Assembly: GCA_021777535.1 (NCBI GenBank)
Contig: JAJYDN010000005.1
Coordinates: forward strand, 37,176-101,175
From: Pseudomonadota bacterium
GTDB taxonomy: Bacteria; Pseudomonadota; Gammaproteobacteria; Acidiferrobacterales; Acidiferrobacteraceae
Reading direction: 5' to 3'
DNA: 64,000 nt
This document shows, piece after piece, positions 50,578-59,869 of this stretch. The position numbers were made by a program, and so were the translations under genes. The stretch's first letter is position 1, and each line of letters begins with the position of its first letter. The notes beneath the pieces are model-generated. The model did not search any database and was not told where the DNA came from. It worked only from the letters and a program-made list of their open reading frames with translations.

Positions 50578-50814
50578 ATGCTGAGTTTCGTCATCACCCT
50601 GGTCAACAGTTATGAGCAGCGCTTTGGGAGTCGCCCGAACGTCGTCTACATGAATGAGGCGCACTACGAATACCTGCGGGAAGAGATGCCCGGAATCAAC
50701 GCCCATGACGACGTGGTGTCCCTGCTCGGCATCGACATCTCCCTGTCGAACGACGCCATCAGTCCGCACGTCGCCACTGCGGCCTTTGCGGAACGGCACA
50801 TCCTTGTGAGCTGA
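50578..50814 (+). CDS. Small orphan protein under a predicted sigma-54 promoter
   Basis: 78 residues with GGGAGG 6 bases before the ATG. It reads MLSFVITLVNSYEQRFGSRP, then VVYMNEAHYEYLREEMPG, GIDISLSNDAISPHVA. It looks globular and cytosolic, with a mixed alpha/beta pattern and no metal or catalytic motif. I do not recognise the family with certainty. It is a single-gene unit: sigma-54-type promoter upstream and terminator 20 bases downstream. Confidence 0.8.
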   Translation: MLSFVITLVNSYEQRFGSRPNVVYMNEAHYEYLREEMPGINAHDDVVSLLGIDISLSNDAISPHVATAAFAERHILVS

Positions 50815-50834
50815 ATCGCTTTGCGGGGGGCACA

Positions 50835-50865
50835 CCAGGGCCTGCTTTGCGGGCCCTGGGTTTTT
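50835..50865 (+). terminator. Intrinsic terminator of the small sigma-54 gene
   Basis: CCAGGGCC pairs with GGCCCTGG across a 9-base loop, followed by GTTTTT. Confidence 0.85.
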
Positions 50866-50942
50866 CAGAAAGCCGTCGTGCGCGGCACGCGTGATGCCCG
50901 CCCGCGCCCGCCGCTGGCCAAGCCGGCCTCCGGGGGAGGCGC

Positions 50943-50976
50943 AAAAGGCCCGCGTCGTGATAGACGCGGGCCTTTT
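50943..50976. terminator. Bidirectional intrinsic terminator (hemL end)
   Basis: A perfect 10-bp GC-rich stem (GGCCCGCGTC / GACGCGGGCC) is flanked by AAAA and TTTT, so it can terminate on both strands. It lies 6 bases beyond the hemL stop. Confidence 0.88.
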
Positions 50977-50981
50977 CCTTT

Positions 50982-52271
50982 TCAGGCCGCGCGCGAAAGC
51001 CGGGCGAAGGCCCGGTCCGCCGCCGCCAGGGTCTGGGCAATATCCTCTTCGCCGTGCGCCGCCGAAACGAAACCCGCCTCGAAGGCCGACGGCGCGAGAT
51101 ACACCCCTTCGTCCAGCATCAATCTGTGGAAGGCCTGGAACTGCGGCACGGAGCTTTGCATGACATCGGCATATGTGCTGATGGGTGCGGCACGGAAGAA
51201 GAGACCGAACATGCCGCCGACCGCCGTCGTGGAAAACAATACCCGGTGGCGGCGCGCCGCCTCCTCGAGCCCCGTGGTCAGCCTGCGTACCTTGCCTTCC
51301 AGGGCCGGATAGAATCCCTCCGTGGAGAGCGCCGCCAGCGTGGCAAGGCCGGCGCTCATCGCGACCGGGTTGCCGGAATTGGTGCCCGCCTGAAACACCG
51401 GGCCCTCGGGCGAGAGGCGCTGCATCAGTTTGCGCGGCCCGCCGACTGCGCCTACGGGCAGGCCACCGCCTATGATCTTGCCGAGCGTGGTCAAATCCGG
51501 CCGAATACCATAGAGCGCCTGCGCACCACCGCGCGCCACCCGGAATCCCGTCATCACCTCGTCCAGGATCAGGAGCGCCCCGTGCTCATCGCAGAGACGG
51601 CGCAGATGCGCGAGAAATCCCGGTGCCGGCGGCACACAGTTCATGTTACCGGCCACCGGCTCGACGATGACGGCGGCGATGTCGGCGCCCTGTTCGCGAA
51701 ACAGCCCCTCGACAGAGGCCGGCTCATTGTAGGAGGCGACCAGCGTATGCGCGGCAACCGATGCGGGCACACCGGGCGAGGTGGGCACGCCGAGCGTGAG
51801 CGCACCCGACCCGGCCTTGACCAGGAAGGCATCCGGATGGCCATGGTATCCGCCTTCGAACTTCACCACCTTGTCCCGGCCGGTGGCGGCGCGCGCCAAC
51901 CGCAGGGCCGTCATGGTGGCCTCGGTGCCAGAGCTCACGAAACGCACCTGCTCGATCTGCGGCATGCACGCGCAGACCTGCTCGGCAAGCGCGGTCTCGG
52001 CTTCCGATGGCGCGCCGAACGCAAGACCCGATGCGGCGGCATCCTGTACCGCCTTGACCACTGCGGGAGGGGCGTGGCCGAGAATGAGCGGGCCCCATGC
52101 GCCCACGTAGTCGATGTAGCGCCGCTCATCGATATCCCAGACATGGGCACCGAGGCCACGGCGCAGGAAGAGGGGCTCACCGCCGACCCCCTTGAACGCC
52201 CGTACGGGCGAATTCACACCGCCAACCAGGACCTTCTGGGCCCTCGTAAAGGCCTCATGATTCCGACTCAT
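50982..52271 (-). CDS. hemL: Glutamate-1-semialdehyde 2,1-aminomutase
   Basis: 429 residues from the ATG at 52271, with GGGAG upstream. [33 protein letters not shown]-Lys segment [14 protein letters not shown] and [10 protein letters not shown]. It makes 5-aminolevulinate in the C5 pathway, feeding HemB. It overlaps thiE by 17 bases and ends the hemH-thiD-thiE-hemL operon. Confidence 0.97.
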   Translation of the reverse strand: MSRNHEAFTRAQKVLVGGVNSPVRAFKGVGGEPLFLRRGLGAHVWDIDERRYIDYVGAWGPLILGHAPPAVVKAVQDAAASGLAFGAPSEAETALAEQVCACMPQIEQVRFVSSGTEATMTALRLARAATGRDKVVKFEGGYHGHPDAFLVKAGSGALTLGVPTSPGVPASVAAHTLVASYNEPASVEGLFREQGADIAAVIVEPVAGNMNCVPPAPGFLAHLRRLCDEHGALLILDEVMTGFRVARGGAQALYGIRPDLTTLGKIIGGGLPVGAVGGPRKLMQRLSPEGPVFQAGTNSGNPVAMSAGLATLAALSTEGFYPALEGKVRRLTTGLEEAARRHRVLFSTTAVGGMFGLFFRAAPISTYADVMQSSVPQFQAFHRLMLDEGVYLAPSAFEAGFVSAAHGEEDIAQTLAAADRAFARLSRAA

Positions 52272-52881
52272 CGGTACTCCCAAAAAGAGACAGATAGGAA
52301 CGCGCTGCGGCCTCGATGTCCGTTTGCCCGAAGACACCGTCGATCACGGCCAGCATGTCGGCGCCGGCAGCCAGCAACGCGCCGCCATTATCGGGCAGAA
52401 TGCCGCCGATCGCCACAAGGGGCCGGCCGAGCGAACGAGCCGCCGCCAGCACGGACAGCGGGGCAGGTGGCGCATCGGGCTTGGTCGCCGACGGAAAGAA
52501 GCGCCCAAACGCCAGATAGTCCGCGCCCTCGCCCGCCAGCGCGCGAGCCCGCTCGAGGCTCGCGTAGCAGGAGGCGCCGATCAGCGCGCGCGGCCCAAGG
52601 CGTGCACGCGCCATCCGGATGGATCCGTCGTCGCGCCCCAGGTGGACGCCATCGGCGCCGATCGCCACCGCGTAGGCCACATCGTCATTGACGAGCACCG
52701 GGACACCGAACTGCCGCCCGAGACCCACGGCCGCGCGCCCCCAGTCGGCGTCCGGCAGCAGGGGCTTGCAGCGCAACTGCAAAAGCCGTGCGCCACCCCG
52801 CAAAGCCGCCTCCAGCCGTTTCAGGCCGGCGGCCGTACAGCAGGCGCTGTCACTGATGGCGTAGAGACCGCGCAGCGTCAA
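52255..52881 (-). CDS. thiE: Thiamine-phosphate synthase
   Basis: 208 residues. [41 protein letters not shown] and [14 protein letters not shown] are TIM-barrel ThiE motifs. It joins HMP-PP and HET-P to thiamine phosphate. It overlaps thiD by 4 bases and hemL by 17. Confidence 0.93.
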   Translation of the reverse strand: MTLRGLYAISDSACCTAAGLKRLEAALRGGARLLQLRCKPLLPDADWGRAAVGLGRQFGVPVLVNDDVAYAVAIGADGVHLGRDDGSIRMARARLGPRALIGASCYASLERARALAGEGADYLAFGRFFPSATKPDAPPAPLSVLAAARSLGRPLVAIGGILPDNGGALLAAGADMLAVIDGVFGQTDIEAAARSYLSLFGSTDESES

Positions 52882-53687
52882 TCCGGGTCCTCGGAATCAT
52901 CTGCGCGCGCCCAGAAGAGCCGGTCCGGCAGCGCCTGACCGTGGCCGATATGCCAGGCGTGGCGCAGCGTCTGGTAGGTGTAATCGAGCCCCTGGACAAT
53001 GGCGTTCATCGGATCGAGCCCCTGCGCCAAAGTCGCCGCGCAGGCCGCGGCCAGGGTGCAGCCGGACCCATGATAGTGGCCGGGAAGCCGCGCATACACA
53101 AAGCGCTCCAGTAACCGCCGCTGGCCGTAGAGCAGGTGCACGACTTCGGGTGTGGGTTCGTGCGTGCCGCTTATGAGGACATACTGGGCGCCGGCCGAGA
53201 TGAGCCCCTGGGCGCAGGCTTCGAGGTTGTCGGCCTCCGGCACCAGGCGGCGCGCCTCCGCACTGTTGGGCGTAAACAATGTCGCCTGCGGACACAGCAG
53301 GCTGCGCATGGCCTCTTCGAGCGGCGAGTCGGTCAGGTCATCGCCGCGGCCGGTGGTGAGGACTGGATCGATGACGCTCGGCACTCCGGCATACTCGGCA
53401 AGGATCTCGGCAATCGCCGCCAGATTGCCGAGACTGCCCACCATGCCGACCTTGAATGCCGCGACCGGCATGTCCTCGAGCACGGCGCGCGCCTGTGCGA
53501 TCACCATCGAGGTGGCGACCGCCTCGAAAGTCTTCAGGCCCATCGTATCCTGGGCCGTCACGGCCGTCACCACCGGGGCTGCGTGGCAGCCCATGCTGGC
53601 CAGGGCCTGCGCATCGGCCTGCAGTCCGGCCCCCCCGGTCGGATCGTTGCCAGCGAAAACGAGAACCACGGGCGGATTCAGGTGCAC
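52878..53687 (-). CDS. thiD: Hydroxymethylpyrimidine/phosphomethylpyrimidine kinase
   Basis: 269 residues. AGNDPTGGAGLQADAQA, VTAVTAQDTMG, GSGCTLAAACAATLAQG (anion hole) are ThiD motifs. It phosphorylates HMP and HMP-P for thiamine synthesis. Overlaps hemH by 10 bases and thiE by 4. Confidence 0.94.
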   Translation of the reverse strand: MHLNPPVVLVFAGNDPTGGAGLQADAQALASMGCHAAPVVTAVTAQDTMGLKTFEAVATSMVIAQARAVLEDMPVAAFKVGMVGSLGNLAAIAEILAEYAGVPSVIDPVLTTGRGDDLTDSPLEEAMRSLLCPQATLFTPNSAEARRLVPEADNLEACAQGLISAGAQYVLISGTHEPTPEVVHLLYGQRRLLERFVYARLPGHYHGSGCTLAAACAATLAQGLDPMNAIVQGLDYTYQTLRHAWHIGHGQALPDRLFWARADDSEDPD

Positions 53688-54655
53688 GGCGCCTCCTTTA
53701 GCGCTTGCCGGACCAGGGCGGCCAGCGCCTTGATGAGCAGCGGATGGTCATTGAGCGCCGGTACGACCCGGTATTCCCGGATACCCACCTCGCGGGCCAG
53801 CTCCGCATAGGTGATACCAAGCTCATAGAGGGTCTCGACATGATCGGACACGAACGCGATCGGGTACACCAGCAGTTGCCTGACTCCCGCCTCGCCTTCG
53901 GCGCGGATCACGTCATCCGTATAGGGCCGCAGCCATTCGAGCGGACCGACGCGGCTCTGGTAGCAAAGCCGCACGTGCGGCCACTGCAGGCGCGCACGCA
54001 CCGCCTCGACAGTGGCCTCGATTTCACGCTGGTACGGATCGCCCCGCTCGACGACCTTGCGCGGCAGACCATGCGCGGACATGAGGAGGGTCACGGCGCG
54101 CGCATCCGGTTCGGAAAACGCGCCCAGCATGTCCTCGATGCTGCGCGCCACGGCCTCCACGTAATCCGGCTGTTCATACCAAGAGCCGATGAAAAGCACA
54201 TCCGGAGAATAGTGGAGGCGCGCGCATTGTCTGCGGAATTCGTTGTGGGCAGAACCGGTGGTGGCCGTCGCGTATTGGGGATAGAGGGGCAATACCACGA
54301 CCCGCCCGTAGCCGTCGCGCTTTAACATCTCGACTACCTCGGAGGTGAGCGGATGCCAGTACCGCATGCAGACGAACACGGGTGTGTCCAGATCGGCGAG
54401 CGCCTGCGCGAGCGCTGCAGCCTGCGCCGCCGTATGGCGTCCGATCGGTGAGGCACCGCCGATCGCCTCGTAGCCACGCGATGCCTCGGCACGCCGGCGC
54501 GCCGAAAGAAAGCGGGCAAACGGCCGCTGCGTCAGGCGCGCAAGCGGCAGACGGAAAATATCGGGGTCGGAAAAGAGGTTGTAGAGGAACGGCCCGACCG
54601 CCGCAAGCGAGTCGGGTCCGCCCAGGTTGCATAGGACGACAGCAGTCCGCGTCAT
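53678..54655 (-). CDS. hemH: Ferrochelatase
   Basis: 325 residues from the ATG at 54655 (MTRTAVVLCNLGGPDS). AMRYWHP-like VCMRYWHPLTSEVVE, LFSAHGLP-like LLMSAHGLPRKVVERGDPY, and CYQSRVGPLEWLRPYT. It inserts iron into protoporphyrin IX. First gene of the heme-thiamine operon, divergent from rubredoxin. Confidence 0.96.
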   Translation of the reverse strand: MTRTAVVLCNLGGPDSLAAVGPFLYNLFSDPDIFRLPLARLTQRPFARFLSARRRAEASRGYEAIGGASPIGRHTAAQAAALAQALADLDTPVFVCMRYWHPLTSEVVEMLKRDGYGRVVVLPLYPQYATATTGSAHNEFRRQCARLHYSPDVLFIGSWYEQPDYVEAVARSIEDMLGAFSEPDARAVTLLMSAHGLPRKVVERGDPYQREIEATVEAVRARLQWPHVRLCYQSRVGPLEWLRPYTDDVIRAEGEAGVRQLLVYPIAFVSDHVETLYELGITYAELAREVGIREYRVVPALNDHPLLIKALAALVRQALKEAPCT

Positions 54656-54717
54656 GGCCCATTGTACTGCCGAAGCGCGCATTTCACGAGAGGCGCAAAC
54701 ATGGCAAGATAGTCCCC

Positions 54718-54897
54718 ATGAATGCGATGGCTGGTAAGGTATACATGTGTGTGATTTGCGGCTTTTTGTATGAGGAAGCCAAGGGCCTGCCCGAACACGG
54801 CCTGATTCCCGGCACCCCCTGGGAAGATGTCCCGGAAACCTGGACATGCCCGGACTGCGGTGCAACCAAAGACGAATTCGAGATGATCGAGATCTAG
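54718..54897 (+). CDS. Rubredoxin
   Basis: 59 residues from the ATG at 54718 (54727 also possible). Two CxxC iron sites, CVICG near residue 11 and CPDCG near residue 44, with EEAKGLPEHGLIPGTPWEDVPE between. It is a one-iron electron carrier. Divergent from hemH by 62 bases and directly followed by the metallopeptidase gene. Confidence 0.95.
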   Translation: MNAMAGKVYMCVICGFLYEEAKGLPEHGLIPGTPWEDVPETWTCPDCGATKDEFEMIEI

Positions 54898-55562
54898 TGG
54901 CCGAGTACACCCTCGTGCGCAGCCGCAGGCGACGCACGTTCTGTCTCCAGGTCGACGGTCAGGGCGCGCTGCGCGTACTGGCGCCGGCGAGCGCGCGCCT
55001 GGAAGCCATCGAAGAGTTCGTGAGTGGACAAACGGACTGGATCGAGCGCATCCGCAGGCGGCTCGCGGGGCGGCCAAAACCCGTTGTTCTGACCGACGGC
55101 GCCCTCGTACCCTACCTCGACACCACCTTGCGGGTGGTGCTCGGTGCAGATGGGGGGCGGCCGCGCGCCGAACGGGACGGCGATGTCCTGCGTATCGCGG
55201 CTGCCGATGGAGCCGCCATGCGCGGGCATATCGAACTCTGGTATCGCGCCGAAGCCTACCGGCACGGCATCGAACGCATTTTGCATTTTGCGCCGCTCGT
55301 CGGCCGTGCACCAAAGAAGCTGCGCATCGCCGGCCAACGGACCCGCTGGGGCAGCTGCTCGAGCCGCGGCACCATCAGCCTCAACTGGCGCCTCATGCTG
55401 GCACCTGCGGCACTGTTCGATTACGTCGTCGCCCACGAACTCTGCCATCTGCTGGCGCCCCATCATGGCGAAGGCTTCTGGCGCGAGATGGCGCGCGTCA
55501 TGCCTGACTACGCAGTCCACCGGCGCGCACTGCGCGCGCAAGGTGACCGCTTTACCCTCTGA
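54897..55562 (+). CDS. YgjP-type metallopeptidase (DUF45, M48-like)
   Basis: 221 residues from a GTG at 54897 overlapping the rubredoxin stop (TAGTG). Zinc motif HELCHLLAPHHGEGFW, preceded by RTRWGSCSSRGTISLNWRL, the DUF45 signature. Usually treated as a predicted metal-dependent hydrolase; substrate unknown. Confidence 0.9.
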   Translation: MAEYTLVRSRRRRTFCLQVDGQGALRVLAPASARLEAIEEFVSGQTDWIERIRRRLAGRPKPVVLTDGALVPYLDTTLRVVLGADGGRPRAERDGDVLRIAAADGAAMRGHIELWYRAEAYRHGIERILHFAPLVGRAPKKLRIAGQRTRWGSCSSRGTISLNWRLMLAPAALFDYVVAHELCHLLAPHHGEGFWREMARVMPDYAVHRRALRAQGDRFTL

Positions 55563-55599
55563 CCCCATCGCACCGATAGCGGAAACAGAACCCTAGCGC

Positions 55600-56268
55600 A
55601 TGCGCATGCCAGAAAACGCCACCGGCCCCGGACACCAGACGCGCGAAGAGGAAAGGCTGAACAGCGGCCTCCATGGAGCCGGCGCACTTGCCGCCTTCGC
55701 GGCCGGCGGGCATGTCTTGCGCCATCTCCCGGGGCCGGTCGTGCAGACCGCCAGCATGGCGGTGTATGTGGCGACGCTGGTCGTGCTGCTGGCGACCTCG
55801 GCGATCTATCACGCCCTGCCTGGGGGACGGCGCAAGGATCTCTTTCAGATCCTTGACCGGGCCGCCATCTACCTCCTGATGGCCGGCACCTACACCCCGA
55901 TCGGCCTGGTGATGGAAGGCGGCCACGTGGGACTCCGGCTTTGTGTCGCCGAGTGGGTGCTCGCGACCATCGGCGTGGCATCGGCGGCCCTTGGCCGCGA
56001 GCGCTTTCTGGCGCTTTCCACATGGCTTTACCAGCTGATGGGCTGGCTGACGGCCCTTGGCATGCGGCCTCTGCTGGCGAACGCGGACCCGCTTGTCGTA
56101 TACGGGCTTGCGCTAGGCGGCATCATGTATGTCGCCGGCGTGCTCTTCTTGCTGCGCGATCACCGCCCTTATTTCCATCCGGCATCGCACGTCCTCGTGA
56201 TAATCGGCGCCAGCATGCAGTTTGGCGCCATCAGCCTCTTCCTTGGCGGCCCCCACGGCCAGGTGTGA
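55600..56268 (+). CDS. Hemolysin III / PAQR family membrane protein
   Basis: 222 residues with seven predicted helices. EERLNSGLHGAGALAAF, SAIYHALPG, RAAIYLLMAGTYTP and the final HxxxH-type region (RPYFHPASHV) match YqfA/hemolysin III. The PAQR fold binds zinc and may act as a hydrolase; true hemolysis is unproven for most members. Confidence 0.92.
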   Translation: MRMPENATGPGHQTREEERLNSGLHGAGALAAFAAGGHVLRHLPGPVVQTASMAVYVATLVVLLATSAIYHALPGGRRKDLFQILDRAAIYLLMAGTYTPIGLVMEGGHVGLRLCVAEWVLATIGVASAALGRERFLALSTWLYQLMGWLTALGMRPLLANADPLVVYGLALGGIMYVAGVLFLLRDHRPYFHPASHVLVIIGASMQFGAISLFLGGPHGQV

Positions 56269-56281
56269 CCCGCAGGCGAGA

Positions 56282-56785
56282 TCACCTTGGTGGCGAAATA
56301 GCGGCTGGACACGTCGCCGCCACCCAGTGCCCGTGCATGACCTCTTGCAGCGTAGATTTCCCCTGACTCGACGCATCTTGCTCAAGAAACGTCCCTTTCA
56401 TGGTGTCATGATGATGGATTCCGGTGAATTGCTCCCACAGTCTCTGCGTCATCACCATTTTCCCCATGGCGGACGAAAGCGCCAGGCGCGAATTCCCTGT
56501 CACGGTCGTCACGTCGCCGTGGCGCGTGATTGTCAGGTGCATCGGACCTGTTATATCTGCCTGAGAAGGACCGAGTGCGGGCACGTGGATTTGCGCGTGG
56601 ACCTGCGGGCCCGCCCTGTTCGTCAGCCGCGGCATGCACACCGGGGCCGTGTTGACAAAGGACATCGGGCTGGTCATTCGTGTCGTCACCATCCACAGAC
56701 CCGGACTGAAACCATGGTTGGCTGATGCCAAAGGCGAAAGGGAAAGCAGCCCCATGGTGAGCGTAAATGAACACCATTTCCTCAT
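56282..56785 (-). CDS. DUF3617-like periplasmic protein (minus strand)
   Basis: 167 residues from the ATG at 56785, with GAGGG 9 bases upstream. Signal peptide (CSFTLTMGLLSLSPLASA) then GLWMVTTRMTSPMSF and PVCMPRL, the PG-x-W-x-hTT...C pattern of DUF3617. Rich in Met and His (GIHHHDTMKG). It is divergent from another DUF3617-like gene at 57058. Function unknown. Confidence 0.65.
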   Translation of the reverse strand: MRKWCSFTLTMGLLSLSPLASANHGFSPGLWMVTTRMTSPMSFVNTAPVCMPRLTNRAGPQVHAQIHVPALGPSQADITGPMHLTITRHGDVTTVTGNSRLALSSAMGKMVMTQRLWEQFTGIHHHDTMKGTFLEQDASSQGKSTLQEVMHGHWVAATCPAAISPPR

Positions 56786-57057
56786 CGTAATGACCCTCGT
56801 GGATGCATCGTTCCTGGTGGACTTTCCGCCCTGTTGGTTCACGGAATTCATGCTACCATGCCGACCTGCACGGCCGGCTGTTTCGACGTGGTATGCCGCC
56901 GGTGTTCCGGGACCGCCGCCGTGCCGGGCGGTGTTGGCGACAGGGGCGCGACGAAGGTGTTGAGCAATGCGTTCGCGCGAATTTTTACTTTGCCGTCCGG
57001 GGCATGCAAGGGCTTACCACGGAATGCCGCGGGCATAGCGACCACAAGGGAGGTACC

Positions 57058-57504
57058 ATGCGCAGGAAAATCTTTGTTTTTATCGCGGCTGGTATGGCTG
57101 TTTCGGCGACCGTTTATGCGAAACCGCTTACGGCAAGCAATTTTATAAGGCCCGGGTGGTGGGCCGTAACGGTTAATAACGGGGCCTTCACGGATCACTA
57201 CAGCTGGTGTGCGACAAAGGCGAACTGGAAGAATGCCATGGAAAAGAAGGCGCCCAACCAGGATTGTCACATGACATCATGGCACCATGCCGGGGACGCG
57301 ATCAGGGGCCGCTCGGTATGCGTTACGCATATCCCTGGCGGTCAGACGATGAAGAGCACGATAAGTTTCCGTTATACAGGGGAGGATCATGGCAAAACAG
57401 TTGTTGGAGAAGACACGGTGAATACCGTTGGTCCATTCGGGGCGGTTACAAGCCACGTGGCCATGTCCGAACATTGGCTCGGCGCGGTTTGCCACGGGAA
57501 ATAA
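57058..57504 (+). CDS. DUF3617-like periplasmic protein (plus strand)
   Basis: 148 residues from the ATG at 57058, with a strong AAGGGAGG 4 bases upstream. Signal peptide (MRRKIFVFIAAGMAVSATVYA), then RPGWWAVTVNNGAF, WCATKANWKNAM, and a beta-rich rest with four cysteines after the signal. The PG-W-VT motif suggests the DUF3617 fold. Base composition is lower in G+C than neighbours, suggesting recent arrival. An IS1634 relic starts right after it. Confidence 0.65.
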   Translation: MRRKIFVFIAAGMAVSATVYAKPLTASNFIRPGWWAVTVNNGAFTDHYSWCATKANWKNAMEKKAPNQDCHMTSWHHAGDAIRGRSVCVTHIPGGQTMKSTISFRYTGEDHGKTVVGEDTVNTVGPFGAVTSHVAMSEHWLGAVCHGK

Positions 57505-57519
57505 ACCCGCGATGTCGCG

Positions 57520-58263
57520 ATGCCCTGGGGGGCGGGCTTGCGCGTTTCGTCGGCACTGCGGGGCGCCTGACAGGGCAGGACAAGATCGGGCTTGCGGTGG
57601 GGCGCGTGATCAACCGCACCAGGATGGCCAAGCACTTGAGCCTCACCATCACCGACACGGCGCCTGCCTTCGCGCAAGACCGCGGCCATCGCCGCAGAAG
57701 TGGCGCTCGATGGGATCTACATCATCCGCACATCAGTGAGCCTTAAGCGGCTGGATAGTGCCAGCTGCGTGCACCACTATAAGTCCCTCTCCCAGGTCGA
57801 ACGGGCGTTCCGCCATTGCCGGCCGCATGGCGGGTCCCTGAAGACAGTCGACCTCAAGGTCCGTCCGATCCATCATCGTCTCAGCCGACAGGGTCCGCGC
57901 CCACATCTTCCTCTGTATGCTTGCCACCTATGTCGGTGGCACCTGAAAGACGCCTGACGGGAGCTGCTCTTCGCCGATGAAGACAAGCCCGCCAGGGCCA
58001 CCCGTGATCCGGCGGCCCCGGCCGGGCGCGCGGCCGCGGCGAAAGCCAAGCTCGCGCATGGACGCCACGAGGATGGCACACCCGTCCACAGCTTCCCGAC
58101 ACTCCTTGCGGGGCTTGCCACCATCGTGCGCAACACCGGCCGTGCGGCCGGCAATGCCTCCACGCTCTCGGGTGTGGACGATGCCTTGCCCTTTACCGTG
58201 ACGGCCCAATCGAACCCGCTTTAGCGGCGTGCGCTGGATCTCATTGACACCCTCGCCGTGTAG
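57520..58263 (+). mobile_element. IS1634-family transposase C-terminal relic
   Basis: GQDKIGLAVGRVINRTRMAK, then after a frameshift IAAEVALDGIYIIRTS, HYKSLSQVERAFRH, SLKTVDLKVRPIHHRL, then a TGA in place of the expected Trp and RELLFADEDKPARATRDP, TPVHSFPTLLAGLATIVRNT, and an in-frame TAG near 58222 before RRALDLIDTLAV. The order matches the C-terminal half of IS1634 transposases. Multiple frameshifts and stops make it inactive; the N-terminal half is gone. Confidence 0.8.
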
Positions 58264-58497
58264 GGAGGGTACGGAACGGACATTCTTTGACAACGCCTTG
58301 AAAGGGCATGGAAAAACGGCTTTTGTTCGGGGCCACTCGAGGCTAACCTGAAGGCGCTTGGAATTCGAGCCGGGGGCCTCATCAACCGCACGTTGAACAA
58401 CGAAACGGGCGCCGCCTGTAGTAAACGCTGTGTTTTTCATACAAACAGAATACGCGCATAATAAACGCACAAAACAACAAGGAGCCGGGTTCGCGCC
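58264..58497. other. Noncoding stretch upstream of the Fic gene
   Basis: A possible promoter is TTTTCA (58434-58439) with CATAAT (58457-58462), 17 bases apart, 36 bases before the ATG. Nothing else is recognised. Confidence 0.35.
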
Positions 58498-59676
58498 ATG
58501 CATAACGCAGCCGAAAACAAGACGGGCCGCGCCGGCCGCTACATCAGTGAGCCCACCGGCTACCGCGCCTTCATCCCGGCGCCGCTGCCGCCCAGCGACC
58601 CGCCGCTGGAGCTCGCCGGGGATCTACGCGACAAGCTTTCCGCCGCCGACTACGCCCTGGGCCGGCTCGACGGCGCGGTGCTCACGCTGCCCAACCCCGA
58701 CCTCTTCGTCTTCATGTACGTGCGCAAGGAGGCGGTGCTCTCCAGCCAGATCGAAGGCACCCAGTCCTCGCTGCAGAACCTGCTGGCCGCCGAAGCCCAG
58801 CTCTTCGACCCCGACACGCCCAAGGACGTCGAGGAAGTCGCCAACTACGTGCGCGCGATGAACCATGGTCTGGCGCGGCTGGCCGAACTGCCCGTCTCGG
58901 TGCGGCTGATCCGCGAAATCCACGCCGGGCTCATGCGCGGCGTGCGCGGTGGGCGGCTCACGCCGGGCGAGCTGCGCACAAGCCAAAACTGGATCGGCCC
59001 GGCGGGCTGCCGGCTTGCCACGGCGACCTTCGTGCCGCCGCCCCCGCGCGAGGTGCCGCAGGCGCTGTCCGACCTCGAGCAATTCCTGCACGGCAGCGGC
59101 GGCCTGCCGCCGCTGATCCAGGTCGGGCTGGCCCACGCCCAGTTCGAAACCATCCATCCGTTTCTGGATGGCAATGGCCGCATTGGGCGTTTGCTGATCG
59201 CCTTTCTGCTCACAGAAAAACGTTTGCTGTCCCGCCCGGTGCTGTATTTGTCGCATTACTTCAAGCGCCATCGCGCCGAATACTACGAGCGCCTGCAAGC
59301 CGTGCGCGACGCCGGCGACTGGGAAGGCTGGCTCGCCTTCTTTCTCGACGGCGTGATCGTGGTTAGCCGCGAGGCCACGGCGACTGCCGCCGCGATCTTG
59401 AGGATGCGCGAGGACTACCGCGCCAAGATCACCGGGCACCTGGGCCGGGCGGCGGCCAACGGCCAGCGCGTGATGGATCGCCTCTTCGACCACCCCATCG
59501 TGAATGTGGCCACCGTGCGCCAGTGGCTGGGCACCACCCCCGCCGGCGCCAACCAGATCGTGGCCCGGCTCGAAGGCATTGGTCTCTTGCGCGAGATCAC
59601 CGGCTACGCGCGCAACCGCCGCTTTCGCTTCGAGCCGTATTTGCGGCTGTTCGAGGAGGCGGGAGATGCGGCATGA
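58498..59676 (+). CDS. Fic family protein (class II, self-inhibited)
   Basis: 392 residues. The Fic motif HPFLDGNGRIGR lies at 220-231 with catalytic His220. An N-terminal inhibitory helix SSQIEG (82-87) matches the class II (S/T)xxxE(G/N) motif that blocks ATP binding. A C-terminal winged helix (about 310-380: VRQWLGTTPAGANQIVARLEG) is typical of stand-alone Fic regulators. Fic enzymes AMPylate target proteins. It is enclosed by an IS1634 relic on one side and a perfect inverted repeat on the other, so it is probably acquired. Confidence 0.92.
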   Translation: MHNAAENKTGRAGRYISEPTGYRAFIPAPLPPSDPPLELAGDLRDKLSAADYALGRLDGAVLTLPNPDLFVFMYVRKEAVLSSQIEGTQSSLQNLLAAEAQLFDPDTPKDVEEVANYVRAMNHGLARLAELPVSVRLIREIHAGLMRGVRGGRLTPGELRTSQNWIGPAGCRLATATFVPPPPREVPQALSDLEQFLHGSGGLPPLIQVGLAHAQFETIHPFLDGNGRIGRLLIAFLLTEKRLLSRPVLYLSHYFKRHRAEYYERLQAVRDAGDWEGWLAFFLDGVIVVSREATATAAAILRMREDYRAKITGHLGRAAANGQRVMDRLFDHPIVNVATVRQWLGTTPAGANQIVARLEGIGLLREITGYARNRRFRFEPYLRLFEEAGDAA

Positions 59677-59828
59677 GCGGCGAGGGGCGTGGGGGTGCGT
59701 GGCGTGAATGGACGGTGGCCCGGCTTGATAAGGTAAGGTGTTGTTTGGCCACCTTCACCTTGTTGTGACCGGGCGTAATGAGGGCTGGCCGAAAACCCCC
59801 GATACGGTACGATTACGGGGCCGGAGAG

Positions 59829-59869
59829 GTTAGCCGTTATACGCAGGATAATTGCGTATAACGGCTAAC
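59829..59869. repeat. Perfect 17-bp inverted repeat with 7-base spacer
   Basis: GTTAGCCGTTATACGCA is followed by GGATAAT and TGCGTATAACGGCTAAC, an exact inverted copy. It is not an intrinsic terminator (no T-run) and is separate from the groEL terminator 27 bases away. It resembles a recombinase-type site or an IS/integration footprint, but no integrase gene is in view. Confidence 0.9.

Noticed and set aside
51054..52691. 545-codon plus-strand frame over hemL/thiE
   Set aside because: Shadow frame; the minus-strand genes are complete.
59829..59869. Inverted repeat as an integron attC site
   Set aside because: attC sites begin with RYYYAAC and end with GTTRRRY; here the order is reversed, and no integron integrase or cassette is present.
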